Shown: positions 33,979 through 46,889, counted from the stretch's first letter. The stretch: 64,000 bases of DNA from Ottelia alismoides (GCA_037367405.1 JAZKJV010001875.1:186001-250000), one strand, 5' to 3'. Numbers and translations are program-made. Notes: generated from the sequence alone by a model not told the origin.

Positions 33979-36900
33979 TGATGAATACCCATTCATCACT
34001 CTTTATTCTATTATTTTAGCTACAAAAACCTTTTGCAAATACATGTAGATATGTGTAAATACAAATAATTACCAAAAGCATGCATTGTGTAAAAACCTAT
34101 AATTAGCATGTTTTTGTGCACAAAATAAAAGAATAAAGAGCAAAAAGAAAAAGAGGGAAATATTTAGAATAAATATTGAGCAACCTAACCCAAGGGAGGG
34201 CTCAGCATGGGCCTGACCGCATAAAAGCCAAAGTAGAGGGAGATAGGGGCTCACATGTGTGTATACTTCTGTAAATAAATAAAATATTTTCCTCACCCAA
34301 AAATATGTTGTAAATATATTTGTATATATTTTGTGTATATTTAGAGGCTATTAAAAACAAAACAAAAAGATAAAAATCAAAAATTCAAAAATACCCTTCC
34401 TTCACCATGTACATGAACCACACCTTTGTATTTATTTAACCCTATAAATAAATTCAATTATTTTCTAAACTTTTTGTGAATATTCTATGGCATATTTTGT
34501 AAATAAAATAAATAACAAGAAACAAAATAAAAATCAAATAAAAATTACAAAATTGAAAATACAAAAATACATTGTATAAATACCATGTATATAAATGTAT
34601 TCAACCATTTATTTCACCCTTGTATATAAGTGATAAAAATAAAATAAAAATATTCTTTAATTCCTCATTTTATCTTGTAAATAAATAAAATACAAAATGA
34701 GCATAAAATACATAAAAATAACAAATAAAAAAAAATCAAAAATAAAAATCCATATAGTGTACATATACCTATATATAGAGCTAACCTATTTTTATTTCCA
34801 AAAATTAAATAAAAATCACCAAAAAATAGAAAAAAATAAAAGAAAAATATTTCATGTTTTGAGTTTTATTTAATTCGGCCTATTTCTGCCCTAAAATAAA
34901 TAAACAAAATCAGGTACACGTGGCAGTGTCTGACTGGTCCACGGGGGAATGTTGACCCCGGTCAACTCCCCCGCGACCTCCTTCCTTTTCTGGAAGTCGC
35001 GTGCCGCGCCTTCTTCCCCGATTTTTCCCACGCGCTCCAGGCTGTCACCCACTCAACCCCCGCGCCCGGATTCTTCGCCATTCATCCCTCTCCCTCGCCG
35101 GATCCTTCGCCACGAAATCGAAGCTTTCCATCGCTGTCCACCCTCAACCCTAATCGCCCGGTCACTCTATATATTCTTCCCCTCCGCCGCCTCCGCGCCG
35201 CATCTTTGGACCCTCTCCTTCTTCCCCGTGACCTCCATCGGCTCCGCAAGAGTGACAGCGAGCGTCAGCCCTTGTTGCAGTGAGGTGAGGAGGCGTATCC
35301 TTTGATCCGGCGTACTTCGCCGTCCTTGCTCCGCCGCCGGCGTTGAGCATCGAGCTTCAGGCCTTGACGCCCTTCGAAGCTACGACCCGGAGATAGCCAC
35401 GCTCCAGCACAGTCTCCAGCATCCATCAGGTAACCTTAGCTCTTTCTAATTTCTTCTAATTTTAGATTACGCCCAAATCACATCTCCGACGCATCTCGCT
35501 GATTCCGGCCACCTCGCGTATCATCTCGACCTTCCGACCCGACCATCACCTTCACCGTGTTCCCACGCACCTTCTTCACCCATTCGCACAACCCAGATCG
35601 CACAGGATCTGGGATTCGAGTTCCCTCGCCGTCGCTTCGCCGGAGCTCTTTCGCCACGCCGCACCGTCCACCTTCACCCCGCCTTCTTGGGTCGAGGCAC
35701 TTTGCCCTCGACCCGTGAAGCTTCTGAACTCTTTTGCAGGTCCAAAGGGAGGCGTCTGAGGCCCCCCCAACTTCAAGCCAGGAGCTTCTCCTCCGCCGTC
35801 CTTGCTCGAGCTCCTCGGAGCTCGGTTTGACCACCGGAGACCAGTAGCAGCTGCGGAACTTCACGCCGGAGCTTCTCCGACCTTCAGGCGCAGCAGAGGA
35901 GAGAGGGGACGCCTTCACGAGGCCGGCGAAGTTCGCCGGCCATCAGTTCTTCGAGGACCCTCCATCGCCGTCCGATCGTCCTCCTCGCTCCAGTTCAGAT
36001 CTTGGCCGTCCATCCTTGGAGCTACCAGTACCGTCCGATCAGAGGAGGAGCCATCTGGAGCGCCCACCAGCCGCAGCCGTTCGATCTACACGTGGCGCGC
36101 ATCCAACGCTTCATTAATAAAGGGGTAAATATCATAGGGCCCCTTCGTAGTTTGTTTATTTCAGTTTAGTCCTGTAACTTTTAATTCACGTTGTTTATTT
36201 TCTGGGATATTTGCATAGAGACCCTCGCGCTTAATTTTATTTGCAATTATACCCTTGCCAGTAGTGAACCACGTGCTTCGTCACGTGTTACTTTGGGATT
36301 TTTGCATCTTTAGCCCTGTAGTTCTGGAATGTTAATGAATGCATGAAATGTTTTGTTTATTTGCAAATGTACCCCTGTGAGCACTTTATATGCGCATGTG
36401 CGTTTTTATTTTGGGTAAATTGCATATAAGCCCCTGGACTTTTGATACGAGTTATCAATTGGTCCTTGGAACTTATTTTTATTACATTTAGGTCCTTGAG
36501 TGCCCCAGGCACGTGCTTGGCACGTGACTTCTTGGGTATTTTGCACCAGGACCCCAGAACTTTTGGGTATTTGCACATAGGTCCCTGTGCACAGTGCCCC
36601 ACCTTTCTTTTTGAATAAAATATCAAACGACCTCCAAATCCAATGAAATTTTGACACATGGCTCCTGCCATGGTGTAGGAATTTCTATGATTTTTGGGGA
36701 CATTTTGGATTTCATTTATTATTTTTAAAAATTCAAAAACCCATATTTTCGCCACTGTTTGACTTTAAAATTACCAAAAAAATATAAAAACTCCATTAAA
36801 AATTCTAAAAAAATTAGATATTGTTGTTTACTGGTTGTTTGATTTTCTAGCCAATTTTGGCTATTTTTCATTACTTAAAAACCCTAAAAATTGAAAAACC

Positions 36901-37538
36901 CCTAAAAACTCATAAAAATTGTAGTAAATAAATTAAAAATCCAAAAACAATAATTAGGGTGCCTAAATTTTCCTTATTTTTTGTAGATTATAGGAAAATT
37001 ACCTTTAGGGCTTTTTGAGATCCAAAAGTATTTTATTTTTGGGTCTTAAGCCTTGCTGGACAGTACCCTATTTTTGTCACATTGTTTGATTTTTAATAAA
37101 TAATTTACCCATTAGAAAAATCCCAAAAATTCACCAAAAACAGTAAAAAACATTTAAAACATAAAAACCAATTTTCTGGAATTTTTGCTTCATTTTTGTG
37201 TGTAGTATAAATTGTTGAAGTTGCCCTGTATTTACTTTCTCTCATTTTCTCATCTTTTAAAAAAAAATCTAAAAAAATATAAAAACAAATAAAAAACCAA
37301 AAAAAAGGACTCTCTTGTATTTCTGACTACATCGTAGGCCGCAAGGCCAATCTGTGCTCCTTGTGTTCGACCCTGGGAGCTATACCAGGTTAAATCCTCT
37401 AGCTATACCGCTCTTCTTTGTTTTGATTGATTTGATATTTTCTGAGTGGTTATCTTTCTTGATATACGTGGTCTGATTGCTTGGGTCACAACGACCTGAT
37501 TTTTGTACCTCATTCCCTAGTGTCCAGACCTGTTATCA
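33979..37538 (+). repeat. Element Y 3' LTR
   Basis: 3,560 bp, nearly identical to 20309-23869. The differences I counted by eye lie near 5'-LTR positions 21060 (1-bp A-run indel), 21129, 21681, 21959, 21961, 22091, 22444, 22576 and 23649. It ends TGTTATCA followed by the target copy CAGAG. Confidence 0.95.
35167..35174 (+). promoter_or_regulatory. LTR TATA box (element Y 3' LTR)
   Basis: Same CTATATAT and downstream pyrimidine block as in the 5' LTR. Transcription from here would run out of Y into element O and then into the copia relic, antisense to the latter. Confidence 0.6.
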
Positions 37539-37543
37539 CAGAG

Positions 37544-38995
37544 CCAAGCCCATAGAGGATTTATTAGATCCTCGTAAGGATATACAACCATCGAGAAGCA
37601 CCTCCAATCAGAGATCGAGTCAAAACATCACCCATTGTACCTGATTAAATCGACTCTTAGAGACTTACATTTGGGGAAGAACGAGGGAGATTCGAGTTTG
37701 TATATCAATCGTCTATTGTAGATCATATTGGAGGCACGTTAGTGCACCATGCATCGACCTTGCATTTGAGCGCTTTTCCTACCACCTAATGTAACCCGTG
37801 TAAGACAAACATGAGGTGCCTCGATATTTGGTGAATTTGTCATTTCTCCCTCAAACTTGTTATTTCAAGACATATCATGAACAACTACTACCACGTGATT
37901 GAGCACATGACTTTTTAGACATTTTACGCTAGAGCCCTTTAGTTTTCATTGCTTCTCTGAACATGTCCTTACCGAGTTCCATCACTTGACACATCACATG
38001 ATTATCTAGCATATTTTTGCATAAGTCCTCTAGATTTTCCATATTTTGGACGAGATCTTTTATTTTCTGAAAAATACAAAAATACCCTTAAACAAAATAT
38101 CGTATATAATAGCATATTTAATATGTATTAAAAATATACTAATAATAAAAATATTATAAAATACATAGTATTATACAATATACAATATTAATTCCATTTT
38201 GAAAAATAAAAATCGTTCTATTTTTAATAAATCCTTAAAGTACCAAAAAACACAAACTCATTAATCCATAAAAAAATATAAAATGCTTCTAAAAATCCTA
38301 TAAAACTTATATACAATATATTTTACGATATTCTTCATAAAAATAAAACAAAATAAAAATTAAATATTAAAATCCATACAAATAAAAAATTTGCAAAACT
38401 TCAAAAATTCATAATTAATTCTAAAAAATCATAAAATACCTGCAATACCTTGTTGGAAAGTCATTTTCATCTATTTTCAAGTAAAGCTCAAACAAATTTT
38501 TTCTTCCTATTGCTACTTTAAAATGAAAAATACTTCCATGATTTTAATAAAAAACATTGTTTTTAACTTTGAAAATACCTTGAAATCCATAAAAATTCTA
38601 AAAACTACTCAAAAATTCATAAAAATATGAAATAATATTAAAAACATAAAGTCACAAAATAAAAACAAATAAAAAATATAAAAAATCAAATACCTATATT
38701 TCTTTACATGTACATATATAGAATACTAAAAATAATACAAAATTCATAAAATCACCTAAAAATTTAGAAAATTCCATATAAATAAATAAAAATAAAGAAA
38801 CCTTTACTTGTGTGACTCTCCTATTTTATCTTAGTTTACATAGTTTGCATCCTTGAGTTCGGCATGCATATACTTATTATTGTACACATTAGTCTAGGAG
38901 TATAAATACGAAAAAAATATTTTTTGTGAATTTCAATTGATCATCATAGCGATAGTTGTCTATATTTGTATACGACCCAACTGGTTGATTTTTCA
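37544..38995 (+). repeat. Element O 3' LTR, right part
   Basis: Resumes the old LTR after the target copy CAGAG and ends TTGATTTTTCA at 38995, as does the 5' LTR at 10086. It is followed by GTGAA, the right-hand target copy. It is AT-rich with no genes. Confidence 0.8.
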
Positions 38996-39958
38996 GTGAA
39001 CATCTTGGTTATTGGATCAGCAATGTATCGACAACGAAAAACTTGGTGACTGTGATATCATCACTCTGGATCTCCTGAATGATGTGATATTTCCTCTCCA
39101 TGTGGTTTCTTCTTTGATGCTACAAGGGTTACTTTGCTTATGCTATAGCAACCGTGTTTTCATAGATCAACGTGATGGGAGATTTCAATGAGGAAACAAA
39201 GTCAAGTTCCAGGATGAACTTGCATAACCACATCACTCTTTAGTAGCATCTGATGCGGCTATGTATTCTGATTTAGTTGTCGAATCAGTCGTGGTGTCCT
39301 GCTTTTTGCTTCTCCTACTCACAACACCGCCATTCAACATGAATATGAACTACAAGGTTGACTTCATATCATTAACATCTGATTGGAAGTTTGAATCTAT
39401 GTATCCTAAGACTTGGAGATCATTATCTCCATAAATCAAGATGTAGTCTTGAGTTCTTCCTAGGTAGGTGAAAATTCTTTTCACTACAGTCCAGTGTTTC
39501 TCTCCATAATAAGATTGGTAACAACTTATCACTCCTACTACATGGCAGATATATGCTCTTGTACACATCATGGCATACATCCGGCTTTCCACATCCGATG
39601 CATAAGGGTATCCAACCATGGCTTTATTTTCATCAATAGTTTGAGGAGCCATCCCTTTGGAAAAGTGAATACCATGTCTTAAGGGAAGGAAGCCTTTCTT
39701 GAATTACCCATTCGGAATCTTTCCAAGATTTTCTTGATGTATCTTTTTGTGATAGTCCCAATATCCTCTTTTCTCTATTTCTGAATAGTACATCGAAGAT
39801 GTAAGAGGCATAACTGATTATGAATTCATTAAATCATATGTGCCAACTACGAAAAGCTTAATTGAGTCCATGGATGGATTTCTTTAGCTTGCACACTTTT
39901 CCTTCCTTAGCCATGAATCCTTGAGGTTGCTCCATATAGATATCCTCTTCGAGGTATC
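38996..39958 (-). pseudogene. Copia RT/RNase H relic (fragment 2 of a split element)
   Basis: On the minus strand, from the right edge: DIYMEQPQGFMAKEGKVCK and LKKSIHGLN (RT) near 39950-39870, ILGLSQKDT near 39750, PYASDVESRMYAMMCTRA and GEKHWTVVKRIFTYLGRTQD (RNase H) at 39350-39652, and MERKYHIIQEIQSDDITVTK near 39000-39100. The stretch expected to hold the YVDD catalytic motif is missing between about 39840 and 39780, and frameshifts occur, so it is dead. It is cut at 38996 by element O and at 39954-39958 (GTATC) by the solo LTR. Confidence 0.85.
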
Positions 39959-42900
39959 TGATGAGAGACCCGAGCGTGAGGCTAAGTGATATCAATGGCC
40001 GTAACGACCTCAACCACTCGAGTCGAGCTCAATCAAGAAAAATCAGACCGCCAACTAAATCAAACAAGCACGAAAACCAACGCAAGCGGTCTTGCTATTT
40101 ATTTAACCTGGTATAGCCATCAGGGTCGAACACAAGGAGCACGGGAAAATCCTACGAAGCAGTCGAGAAGTCTAAAAAGAAATGAAAACAATTTTGGTGG
40201 TTTTTAATTTTAAAGATTTTTTACATTTTCTTTTCTAATGAGAAAATGGCTAAGAAAAGAGAGAGTCAAACTCAAACAATTATTTTAAGGTATACAAATA
40301 CTCAAAAATTCAAAATAAAAAATGTTTTGATATTTTTAAAATATTCAAGTGTTTTTGGCATTTTATGGGCTTTTTCAGATTTTTATATGTTTTTCTAAAA
40401 ATAAAAGAAAGGAAAAACAACAAACAATGTACAACTTGGATGGAAAGGCACTTTAAATATTTAAAATACCTCTAAAATCCTGGCAGTAATTTTATGTGAA
40501 AGTATAAAATAAAATCTAACTACAGAAATTGAAAACACAATTTTTTGATTTTTTATAGAATTTTTAATGATTTTTATAAGGTTTTTTGTCTTTTACAATT
40601 TTTAGGTGTTTTATAAGAGGTAATAAAATGAAACTGATGCAGAAATTAAAGCACCACAAAACAATTTTTTTTTGGAATATTTAAGTGTATTTTTCTATTT
40701 TTTGTGAGTTTTCTAAAATAGAAAAAGCACTTTTTAGGGTTTTTTATTTTTAGAAAATAACAAATAAAATCAAAATACGTCACAAAGATTACCAAAAATA
40801 TTATACAATAGCAGGAGCTACTGGTAATGTTTTGGGAATTTTGGAGTAGTTTTGGTATTTATTTAATTAAAAACTCAACACATAGTTTATAGGGACCTAA
40901 ATGCAAATTATTGAAGTTCATGTACTAAACATTAATACGCATAAATAAGCAGTGGTCAAATGAGCAATTTCACCAATTAATTCCAACACATGCGTCAATT
41001 TAGATTCACGGGGCATAAATGCAATTCTAGAAAGTATTCATTCAAAAGATAACATCAAACAAGTACAGGACTAGAATTGCAAATAACAGAAACTACAGGG
41101 TCCAAAATACAAATAGGTTCAACTACGATATTTAGTTTACAGATTAAAATGTAAATTCAAATAAATGCAGGGTAAAAAGGGATACATACCCTTGCAACAC
41201 GTGAGGCGTGTGTGGGGTGGACATGTGTCAGCCGCAGGAGAGGGCATGGACGTAGGGCTTTGATGGTGTCAGGCATCAGATCTGATGGTGCCAAAATAGT
41301 CGGGGATGTGGGGTGCACGTGGCCGTTAGATCCGACATTAACGGTCTGACTAGGCGGCTGGATGGACGGTCGAGATGCAATCTGGATGGCTCTAGTCAAT
41401 CCAGCGGTGATGGATTAATCTGGAAGAACAATGCCTGGGTGGACTTCACCGAAGCCAAGGACGAGATCCACAACCCCTATGATCAATGGGGAAGTGCTGG
41501 AAGGATCGCGGAGAGCTTCCACGTTGGCTGGTCGGCTCGGATGGAGGCTCCAATGGCTGAATATGCATAGCGACGGTGAAGGCCTGGAGATGCTTCAGCG
41601 AGCTCTGAAATGGATGGAAGGAAGGCTCCCAACGTGCACAAGGTCCTGCAAAGGATAGCTATGACTCTGAGATGTACTCCGGTCCTGGTTATTGGGACTA
41701 ATAGCGAAATAAGCGAGAGGGGGTGATGGTCGATCTCTGGAGAAGGTGAGGAAGGAGACCTCGAACTTAATATCGGCTAGATAGGCTAAGATTAGGGTGA
41801 TCAGGATGCAGATCTAGATGGAGAGTGAAGGTGTGATGATATCGGAGTAGCTAGAATGGGGGAACGAAGCTCCGACCGGCTGGTCGGAGCAAACGAAGGT
41901 GTGGCGGTGCTGAGATGGATAATCAGATCGAAATGAAAAAAAACGAAGGGTAAAAGGTTCACCTAAAGGTTTGGATCGACTCTTGAGTTTCAAGCGAGGG
42001 GGGTCGTTGGATAATACCCTCGACCGAGCGGCGGAAGGCAGGGGAGGCTGCTCGCGACGGAACTCTGGCCACGAAAGCTGAGCTACGACATCGCTGCACA
42101 AAATCGAACGGCAGGTGGTGCTCCAGACGGTTGTCACTCTGCTGGAGGTGGCTAGGGTATCAAGAGGGATCGAGGCACAAGCTAGGGCACTGTGGAGGCG
42201 GAGAAGAGATTATATAGGTTTGTCGAGAGGCTGGAAAGATCGGAGAGAAATGCGAGACCCGAGAAGGAATCGGATTGGGTAATGGACCCGCAAAGATGTC
42301 GAAGGTATGAGGAATATCAGGTGAAATCCCGAGGCAAGAGGAGAGCGGAGTCAGGCAAGAAAATATCGCAAAGAAACTCTAGCCACGAGGATCCGGGTCT
42401 GACCCAAGAAGGAGGAGACGTTGACCCGCGGTCAACATTTCGGCCGACCAATCAGAAAATAGTATTTATTAAATAGTTTATAAATTCAATAAAAAATAGT
42501 AAATGATTCTAAATTAAAAAGTGTATAAAATGAAAAATGTTTTCTGTTTTTCAAATTATTTTTCTATGATGTTTATTTATTTTTTGAAAAAAAAATTAAT
42601 TTATATACAATATAGAGTATTATATACAGGTATATTATACTTATGTATTTTGTAAAATTATTTTTATTTTTTTATTTTTACTAAAATACCCCTATTCTAT
42701 ATTGTATTTATTTACAACATAATTTTTGGAGTAAAAAAATAATTTTTGTTTCATTTGTATTATTTATGTGTAGGTATCAAATAAATGAAGAAGGTAAGAT
42801 ATATACATGTATTATGCACAAGAAAGAGAGAGTTTTATTTTCTTTTTATTTTTTTCTATTTTTTGTTTTATTTTTAGAAATATATACAAGGAGATAAAAA

Positions 42901-43230
42901 TAATTCTTTATTTTTGGCAAAAATAATTATTTATTTACACACATGATATGTACAACATAGAGTGGGCTCTATCTCTCTCTACTTGTTTTATTTGGCGATC
43001 AGGCCAGGGCCCTCTCTTGGGGTTTGGGTCACTCTGTATTTATTCTAAATATGTCCTTCCTTTTTCTTTTCCTTTATTCTTTTATTTTTACACAAATACA
43101 TGCTAATTATGTAACATTAACAGATGCATGCATATTGCTAAGTTATTGTATTTACACGTATTTACACGATGCTTTGCCAAGGTAATTAGCTAAAATAAAA
43201 GAATAAAAAGCGATGAACAAGGATTCATCA
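39959..43230 (-). mobile_element. Solo LTR, Athila-type, minus orientation, inside the copia RT
   Basis: 3,272 bp with a perfect 5-bp target duplication GTATC (39954-39958 and 43231-43235). On the minus strand it starts TGATGAATCCTTGTTCATCG then ctttttattcttttattttagc, close to elements Y and E. It has a TATA-like ctatataatc with tcttctccgcc near 42210 and the U5 block with GTTCGACCCTG near 40115. It ends TCTCATCA. Removing it plus one target copy rejoins the copia frame (IAFLNGY with LEEDIYMEQP). It retains no internal domain. Confidence 0.9.
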
Positions 43231-43745
43231 GTATCCATTGAGAAAAGCGATCTTGACATCTAACCTTCTAGATGTCATTGTCTAGATGTGCAACTATGTT
43301 AAGTAACGTGCTGATGGATTTAAGCATGACCATAGAAGAGAATGTATCACGTAATTGATGCCTTATCTTCTTGTGTAACCTTTGGCTACGAGTCATGCCT
43401 TGAAGGTCTCTACCTTCCCATTGGGACCCCTCTTTCTCAAAAGATTCATTTGCACTCCATAGGTTTGACCCCTTTAGGTGGATCTTCAAGGGTCCATGCA
43501 CCATTCTTTTGAATGGAGTATATCTCGGACTATATTGCAGGCATCGAGATATCTATGCCACGATCACCCAAAGCTTTATCAAATGAAGTCGGATCATCAT
43601 CAGACTCTTCTGATACATTAAATCCATACCTTTCAAAGTTGTCTTACAACCCTAAAACTCCTCTCGATATTTTACAGGATCTTTAATAGAAAACATGGAT
43701 GACAACTCAAACTATAGAAAAACTCCCGGTCAATCTGAATGGTTA
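43231..43745 (-). pseudogene. Copia RT N-terminal relic (fragment 1 of a split element)
   Basis: On the minus strand in shifting frames: ERYGFNVSEES, DDPTSFDKAL, NGAWTLEDPPKGVKP, KVETFKA, LVAKGYT, VMLKSISTLLNIVAHLD and VKIAFLNGY. This is the usual order leading into copia RT. Integrase, protease and gag upstream are absent; the relic fades out just before the MYB promoter. Stops and frameshifts make it non-functional. Confidence 0.85.
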
Positions 43746-43779
43746 GAAAGAGACGGATGTCCTGTGAGCTGTCTCCACT

Positions 43780-43786
43780 ACCAACC
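43780..43786 (+). promoter_or_regulatory. AC-II/SMRE-like element upstream of the MYB gene
   Basis: ACCAACC fits the AC element and the secondary-wall MYB-responsive consensus ACC(A/T)A(A/C)(T/C). It lies 124 bp before the ATG and about 60 bp before the TATA-like site, a plausible position. A 7-mer is short, so chance is possible. Confidence 0.35.
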
Positions 43787-43840
43787 CAGTCGAATATTGG
43801 ACCTGGTCACGTACAAAGGTATGGGATAATGGGATCACCC

Positions 43841-43848
43841 ATATATTA
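43841..43848 (+). promoter_or_regulatory. TATA-like box of the MYB gene
   Basis: ATATATTA lies 62 bp before the start codon, which allows a short 5' leader of about 30-40 nt. The pyrimidine-rich ctctctccctcttgctgt that follows (from 43886) suits a leader. Confidence 0.45.
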
Positions 43849-43909
43849 GAAGCTGAGGGCTCCAGCTCTTGCTCATTGACATGCCCTCTCTCCCTCTTGC
43901 TGTAGAAAG

Positions 43910-44869
43910 ATGGTGAGGAAGCCGTGCTGCGACAAGGAAGGTCTGAAGAGGGGGCCATGGACTGTAGAGGAGGACAGGAGGCTCATCACCTTCATGCTCA
44001 CCCAAGCTCAATGCTGCTGGAAAGACGTTCCTCATCTTGCCGGTACTACTCACAATTCACGACCCATTAAGTTGTATTCATTTTGATGAGATCAAATTAT
44101 GATCGATCGATTGATCTGCAGGATTGCCGAGGTGTGGGAAGAGCTGCAGGTTGAGGTGGACCAACTACCTGAGGCCAGACTTGAAGAGGGGATTGCTGTC
44201 GGAGTCCGAGGAGAAGTTGGTCATTGACCTGCATGCCAAACTCGGCAACAGGTGCGTGGATACGCGTATGCAGCATATCGATCGAGTAATCCGTATTTTT
44301 GAGAATGCACAAGTCTGATCGATCGTTCTGGATCCCATGATCGCAGGTGGTCGAAGATCGCGAGGCAGCTACCCGGGAGGACGGATAACGAGATCAAGAA
44401 CCATTGGAACACCCACATCAAGAGGAAGCTCAAGAGGATGGGGATCGACCCCATGACCCACCAGCCCATCTCCCAATCAGTAACCTGCACTGGTCAGTTT
44501 GGAACGGGCCATCATGCAGTCGACCAAGTTTCACCAACTGATCTTGTCTCTGTCACGGAGGAACATAACTTCAAGATGCAGCCTTTGTTCGATCCTACCA
44601 CATTGGATGTAGATGTGCCTTTGATGCAACATGACGAGTTTGGTGGTGCGGCTCTGATCACACCCAGCCCTTCTTCAGTTGCATCAACTTTCAGTTCTGC
44701 TTTCGATGATCCGCTACATGACATGGACTTGGTTGATTCCATGTTTGACTTCAACAGCTTGGAATTTCTAAGTTTCGAAGAGGAACTAATGGTGGATCCT
44801 CTGGTGCAGTACTATGGAGGTGGCAGTGGGTTCTTTGATGAAAATTTGTGGCCGTTTGAGCTGTGCTGA
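43910..44869 (+). CDS. R2R3-MYB transcription factor, MYB20/43/85-like, three exons
   Basis: Exons 43910-44042, 44122-44251 and 44347-44869 with GT...AG introns of 79 and 95 bp at the two canonical R2R3-MYB positions (within G45 and R88), giving 261 aa. Begins [18 protein letters not shown]2 has W17, W37, W57; R3 has L70, W89, W108. The linker [20 protein letters not shown], the run [10 protein letters not shown] and [10 protein letters not shown] fit the MYB20/40/42/43/85/99 group, whose studied members regulate lignin and secondary-wall genes in the nucleus. The C-terminal half is acidic ([12 protein letters not shown]) and ends LWPFELC, suiting an activator. No bHLH-interaction motif is seen in R3. 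Odd: P47 at the start of the R2 recognition helix, where N, R or L is usual. No stop or frameshift is present. Confidence 0.9.
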
Positions 44870-46040
44870 AATGGATAACTTCAACTTCTCCCCTCCCCAT
44901 TGGTTGTATTCGAATGTAAGGAAATAATTAATAAGTTGCAAATGTATCATAGATAAATAATATCCAGTTAATGAACTGCGTTGATACGTTTGCAGGGTGA
45001 CTGGTTTCTAAATAAGCCGGAATCTATTGTTTTCTAATATCTGCGTTTAGAACCATAAACTGGAGTTCTGATGTTCAAAAGCTTTAAGGTTGTGTGCAGT
45101 ATCAAAAAACTTATTAAAAAATTAATTCGAGATACTGCCTTTCTTTGCATCCGGATTATATTAATTTATATATGCAACATCATTATATAGCTTTAATAAG
45201 TGGAAGTTTAGTCAACTATCTTCCAGTATCACAAAACGTTGATAAGATCTGTTTTTATTATTGCGATTGTGACAAGGAATTTCTGTCACCACAAAATTTG
45301 CACTGTATTTGGCAAAAAAGAAGAAGAATATCCTTTAGATATTATGATGGAGATTTTGCTATTTATCTAGTGTCATCACTGCCACAAATGATTATCTTTT
45401 ATTTCTAAACAGTCGCTCGCGGAAGGAATGGTACGGAACAAAAATTGACAGGTTTATGTCTTAATCAACCGTCTCCAATACAGCAATATCGACATAAGTT
45501 GCATAACCGTGTCGAAAGAAGTTAGGCTATGCCACAAAATGGTACCTTTTTATCAAGCTCTCATGCTCTTGGGGCACATCTTATGTGACTTTCTTCTTGG
45601 TATCTTCTTACTATATAGATATGTCGTAAAACCATGCCAGCATCCTCGTGCGAACTGCATATTATTAATGCATTTTTATTCTTTTTTTTGGTTTCCGTGC
45701 TGATCAAATTCTCTGTACTAGATGATGATATTATCTGCATGGTTCGCATTCTGAATCCGATAGGGCATGCTTAGTAATATGGTTGGATTGAGTTTGAGTA
45801 CAACATTTTCAAATGGTTGATAATGTTGAGAAGGCTCCACCAGTTTATGATCCAAATGCATTCCATAAATGGATCTTGACCAGGCCGACTGCGTGGATGG
45901 AGCCCGCAATAAGGATTTATAGGATATGTTTATTGTGTACCCATATATAAGTATATTTTGAGGTAAGGTATGTTTTGTCTGGGAGTCTTGTTACGTGAGA
46001 GCATTACTAATGAATTTGATATTCATTACTTAATATTAAA
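44870..46040. other. Intergenic region after the MYB gene
   Basis: Contains the 3' flank of the MYB gene; an AT-rich stretch near 44920-44970 (aataattaataag, ataaataatatcc) could serve as a polyadenylation region. The 62-87-codon frames in this stretch resemble nothing I know and show no splice or motif support. No retroelement block recognised. Confidence 0.5.
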
Positions 46041-46889
46041 AATTTCACATGATTTCCTGAGCAAAAACACCAAGAAGCTCACATGAAATCATAAAATAAT
46101 ATATGCAACAAAACTGACTAACTGTGTTGAGAGAGCCACCAGGCCACACGTGACATCTGAGGCCCATGAGAGGTCGAGGTACAACCGCCCCTCTTCGCCG
46201 AAGAGACCCAAAGGAATACACTCCCCTTTGTTGCAGCTGATCAAAACGAGCCGGCAATCGAGCAGAAGTTCCTAACGTCTGGTCTTGGAGGGTCTGCAGT
46301 GTCCGACAAGTTGGATACGTCCATCGTTGTATAGACTGCTCTCATGGTACTCGGAACATATCTCAATCAATAAAATCAACATCAACCAACATTGTATGAC
46401 AATGTAATGCAAAATATGGGGGTCAAAAATTATTTTTATTTTAACTTTACAAAATATGTGTATAGTGTAAAAGTGTAGAGTGTCAAACCACATAGAGCAA
46501 TGGGGATAACGGTAATTATTGTCTATTAATAAAAATAAACGACAATTGTTTTTGTAATGTTCTACTTTTAAAACTTTTGTGATTTTTTTAATTATATTTA
46601 ATTTTACCGATTTTTAATATTTTTATATTTTTTATGTTTTATAAATTTTATTTTATTTTTATTTTTTAATTTTTAGTTTCTTTTTCTTTTTAAATATATA
46701 AGATTATATATATATTAAAATGTATATTATAAATACTATATATTATATATATAATCAATATATAAAAATCCAAGAAATATATACAAGTATAGTCGTTTTT
46801 TTAAAGGTTTAATATAAGTATAGATTTTTATAGTTAATAATAATAAGTATAATAACTACATAAGTGTATTTAGTATAAATAGTACACAT
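46041..46889 (-). repeat. Athila-type LTR relic, minus orientation, left of the LINE
   Basis: On the minus strand 46500-46370 reads gtttgacactctac ... ctatacacat ... gttggttgatgttg, matching the U5 of LTR D (59741-59850: gttcgacctctac ... ctatacacat ... gggttaattgttg). The remainder is AT-rich as in other LTRs here. Boundaries and target duplication were not found. The 70-73-codon frames on the minus strand are not believed. Confidence 0.42.

Larger units (their letters stand above)
20309..37538 (+). mobile_element. Complete young Athila-type Ty3/gypsy retrotransposon (element Y)
   Basis: 17,230 bp, flanked by a perfect 5-bp target duplication CAGAG (20304-20308 and 37539-37543). It has TG...CA ends, LTRs of 3,561 and 3,560 bp, a perfect 18-nt tRNA-Asp primer site, one intact Gag-Pol frame, a hairpin array, and a polypurine tract abutting the 3' LTR. 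By hand the LTRs differ at about 8 substitutions and one 1-bp indel (about 0.2%). At a grass-type rate of 1.3e-8 per site per year that is roughly 0.1 million years; the rate is borrowed. It has no env-like frame after integrase. The lineage follows from the Asp primer site, long LTRs, gene order and a GPY/F integrase end without chromodomain. Confidence 0.95.
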
